Source: Bacteroidota bacterium
Lineage (GTDB): Bacteria; Bacteroidota; Bacteroidia; Bacteroidales; UBA1402
Length of the DNA stretch: 7,491 nucleotides
NCBI GenBank assembly: GCA_030706285.1
Contig: JAUZOU010000143.1
Location: 1 to 7,491 of the forward strand
Reading direction: 5' to 3'
Translations under genes and position numbers: made by a program
In this document: positions 6,030-7,491 of the stretch, in pieces
Position numbering within the stretch: the first letter of the stretch is position 1
Layout of the letters: each line of letters opens with the position of its first letter
Notes under the pieces: model-generated
Databases searched by the model: none
The model's input: only the letters and a program-made list of their open reading frames with translations
What the model was told of the DNA's origin: nothing

Positions 6030-7400
6030 ATGAGGATATATAACACCTTCCGGTTGCTGGCACTGGTTTTAATGACCGGCATCCTTGCATCCTGTTGGGA
6101 TAATTTTGAAGAGCAGTCCTTCGATTCTGCCAATGTGATCAGCTTTTCGTTTGCCTCACAAGATACTTGTGACGGTATAGCAAGCTATGTGTTTAACATT
6201 GATCAGTTTAAAGGAGAGATCTATAATGTAGACTCTTTACCCTACGGCAGCAAAGTCGATTACTTGTTGCCGACTATTTCTTTCCAAAGTTCCAATGGGA
6301 AGGTCTATATCAATGATACGACGTTATGGAGTTCGAGCAGTGATACACTTGATTTTACCAATCCGCTTAAACTGACGAACACTTCTTCAGATGGGACTCT
6401 TACCAGAAAATACATCATTCATGTCAACGTCCATCAGGTTGACCCGGATTCTGTCCTTACGAACTATATGCCTTCTACACTTCCGGCAGAATCTCCCCGG
6501 AACAAAGTGCTGGATATGGGAGATACTGGATTCAGATGCTATTTCAGCTCTCCGGTAACTGGTTTTATCGCGTATCAGTCGAATCCTGATGTGAGTGTGT
6601 GGACACCACAACTTGTGTCCGGGTTGTCTGAATCGATGAATATTCAATCTGTCTGCCGGTTTAACTCGAATTTCTATGCCTGCTCGGAATCCGGTAAACT
6701 CTATATGTCAACGGATGGATTGAACTGGATGCAGGCTGGAAATGCCAATACCTTTGTGACATTATACGGCTCTTTGAACAGAAAATATCTGACGGATGAC
6801 AATCCTTGTTATCTCATCGGATTGGTTAAAACCAATTCCGGCGAAATTCATTCAGCCAAAAGTGCAGATGCGGTAAACTGGGTAGAGGGAAGTTCTGTTG
6901 ATGATGATTTTCCGGTAGCTGACTATGGCGCATTCAAAGAAACCAATGTGACGAATGTCCAGTATTATACGGTTGGAACCGGCTTAAGAGCGGATGGTGC
7001 TTTTTCATCATCTCTATGGTCGACTGATGATGGGTTGGAATGGGTTCAAATTAGTTCAGGTGAAGATTTGCCGATTGCTTCTGTCAAAGGTGCTACTTTA
7101 TGCAGTTATGATAACAAGGTGGTTTGCTTTGGTGGCATTAACGCCAATGGAAAATTGGTTAAGACGGTTTCCATTTCGAAAGATCGTGGAAAATATTGGG
7201 TAAATGCGCCGGATGACTGGGTATTTCCGAAGGTGAAAGCAGGTCTGGCTTACGGTAGTATTGTCGTGCGTCACATTGCCGATCTTGTGAATGACAAAGA
7301 CAGAGAATTTATGTGGTTTTTCGGTGGCAGGAACCAGGATGGAACGGCCTATTCTGTCTGGAAAGCCTATGAACATAAGATGCTGTTTATCCGGAGATAA
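6030..7400 (+). CDS. DUF6242-like lipoprotein with C-terminal Asp-box beta-propeller
   Basis: A 456-residue protein with a lipoprotein signal: positively charged start, hydrophobic core (LLALVLMTGI) and the lipobox LASC with the acylated cysteine at 22. Acidic residues follow soon after (C-W-D-N-F-E-E), loosely like Bacteroidota surface-export signals, so it may sit on the outer face of the outer membrane. Residues about 35-145 (VFNIDQFKGEIYNVDSLPYG, then DGTLTRKYIIHVNVHQVDPD at 121-140) resemble the DUF6242 family as I recall it; the SDG...Y.I.V pattern is typical of Ig-like beta-sandwiches. The second half has Asp-box motifs at 227-233, 278-284, 331-338 and 383-390, spaced 51-53 residues, with a glycine-rich hydrophobic strand before each, as in sialidase-like propellers. 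No catalytic residues are recognisable; binding or scaffolding is more likely than enzymatic activity. The start ATG is preceded by a weak GAGAA. The gene has its own predicted promoter and is not obviously linked to ribD. Confidence 0.85.
   Translation: MRIYNTFRLLALVLMTGILASCWDNFEEQSFDSANVISFSFASQDTCDGIASYVFNIDQFKGEIYNVDSLPYGSKVDYLLPTISFQSSNGKVYINDTTLWSSSSDTLDFTNPLKLTNTSSDGTLTRKYIIHVNVHQVDPDSVLTNYMPSTLPAESPRNKVLDMGDTGFRCYFSSPVTGFIAYQSNPDVSVWTPQLVSGLSESMNIQSVCRFNSNFYACSESGKLYMSTDGLNWMQAGNANTFVTLYGSLNRKYLTDDNPCYLIGLVKTNSGEIHSAKSADAVNWVEGSSVDDDFPVADYGAFKETNVTNVQYYTVGTGLRADGAFSSSLWSTDDGLEWVQISSGEDLPIASVKGATLCSYDNKVVCFGGINANGKLVKTVSISKDRGKYWVNAPDDWVFPKVKAGLAYGSIVVRHIADLVNDKDREFMWFFGGRNQDGTAYSVWKAYEHKMLFIRR
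6708..7199 (+). repeat. Four Asp-box protein repeats encoded within the lipoprotein gene
   Basis: The protein motifs STDGLNW (nt 6708-6728), SADAVNW (6861-6881), STDDGLEW (7020-7043) and SKDRGKYW (7176-7199) follow the S-x-D-x-G-x-x-W pattern. Their starts are 153, 159 and 156 bases apart. The second has lost the glycine. A more degenerate copy (S...D...W, residues 184-191) precedes them, and a final FFGG-type strand near residues 430-447 has lost the Asp-box. The repeats are at the protein level; the DNA copies are too diverged to suggest recent duplication. Confidence 0.75.
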
Positions 7401-7476
7401 ATGGATAAATGGGTGCGGCGAATACTTAAACCAGTTTTTTTGCGTTAAATCAAGTGCTGGCAGAACAAGTTTACGC

Positions 7477-7491
7477 ATGAAACGGATTATA
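7477..7491 (+). CDS. Possible start of a downstream gene, cut by the window end
   Basis: An ATG at 7477 opens a frame beginning MKRII that is still open at the edge. A basic then hydrophobic start is common in exported Bacteroidota proteins, and a weak purine run (AGAACAAG) lies 6-13 nt upstream. The 76-nt gap from the lipoprotein stop would suit a following gene. Five codons are too few to identify it, and the start itself is uncertain. Confidence 0.35.

Noticed and set aside
6023..6043. Six-codon ORF (MNYEDI) overlapping the lipoprotein start in another frame
   Set aside because: It could in principle be a leader peptide, but it is too short to judge, lacks its own clear ribosome site, and such ORFs arise often by chance.
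7401..7445. Intrinsic terminator at the T7 run (7435-7441) after the lipoprotein gene
   Set aside because: The T-run is there, but the preceding bases form at most a 3-bp stem, so there is no convincing hairpin.
7401..7448. Fifteen-residue basic ORF (MDKWVRRILKPVFLR) directly after the lipoprotein stop
   Set aside because: No ribosome-binding site of its own beyond the end of the preceding gene, no recognisable family, and its length is within chance expectation.
7098..7478. 126-codon minus-strand frame over the 3' part of the lipoprotein gene
   Set aside because: It overlaps the Asp-box repeats on the other strand and has no recognisable motif, promoter or ribosome site.

Overview
The window looks like a chromosomal segment from a member of the Bacteroidota, most likely the order Bacteroidales. 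Four things point that way. The gene neighbourhood (prmC, recX, pyrE and an SRPBCC gene on one strand, ribD divergent) is one I recall from Bacteroides-type genomes. Start sites mostly lack strong Shine-Dalgarno sequences. At least three upstream regions carry the Bacteroidales -7 promoter motif TAnnTTTG. The last full gene is a lipoprotein resembling the DUF6242 family, which I associate with Bacteroidales. All family assignments come from reading the translated sequence; no database search was possible.

Minus strand, read right to left from about 4554 to 1: prmC (release-factor glutamine methyltransferase), recX (RecA modulator), comF (phosphoribosyltransferase-like competence/DNA-uptake family), an Omp85-type outer-membrane barrel without POTRA domains, pyrE (orotate phosphoribosyltransferase) and the start of an SRPBCC-fold protein that runs off the left edge. 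prmC, recX and comF are packed with a 16-nt gap and a 26-nt overlap, so they look co-transcribed from a promoter at 4572-4602. The barrel gene follows comF after 83 nt. A hairpin right after its stop (992-1027) and a -7 box at 972-979 mark the boundary to a second unit, pyrE plus SRPBCC.

Plus strand: ribD (bifunctional riboflavin biosynthesis deaminase/reductase) diverges from prmC. A 264-bp non-coding stretch follows (5766-6029) with two imperfect hairpins, a perfect -7 box and an 8-bp inverted repeat that would form a stem-loop at the 5' end of the next mRNA. Then comes a 456-residue lipoprotein with an N-terminal DUF6242-like domain and a beta-propeller-like C-terminal half with regularly spaced Asp-boxes. 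A possible next gene begins at 7477 and leaves the window after five codons.

Most of the window is housekeeping: translation termination, recombination control, pyrimidine and riboflavin synthesis. The less characterised parts are the POTRA-less barrel inside the housekeeping cluster and the propeller lipoprotein with its structured leader. I see no mobile element, CRISPR array, tRNA, rRNA or convincing novel defence system. Four start codons differ from the longest open frame: PrmC and RibD have much better ATG starts than the upstream TTG, RecX a better ATG than the upstream GTG, and the barrel protein a better-placed second ATG.
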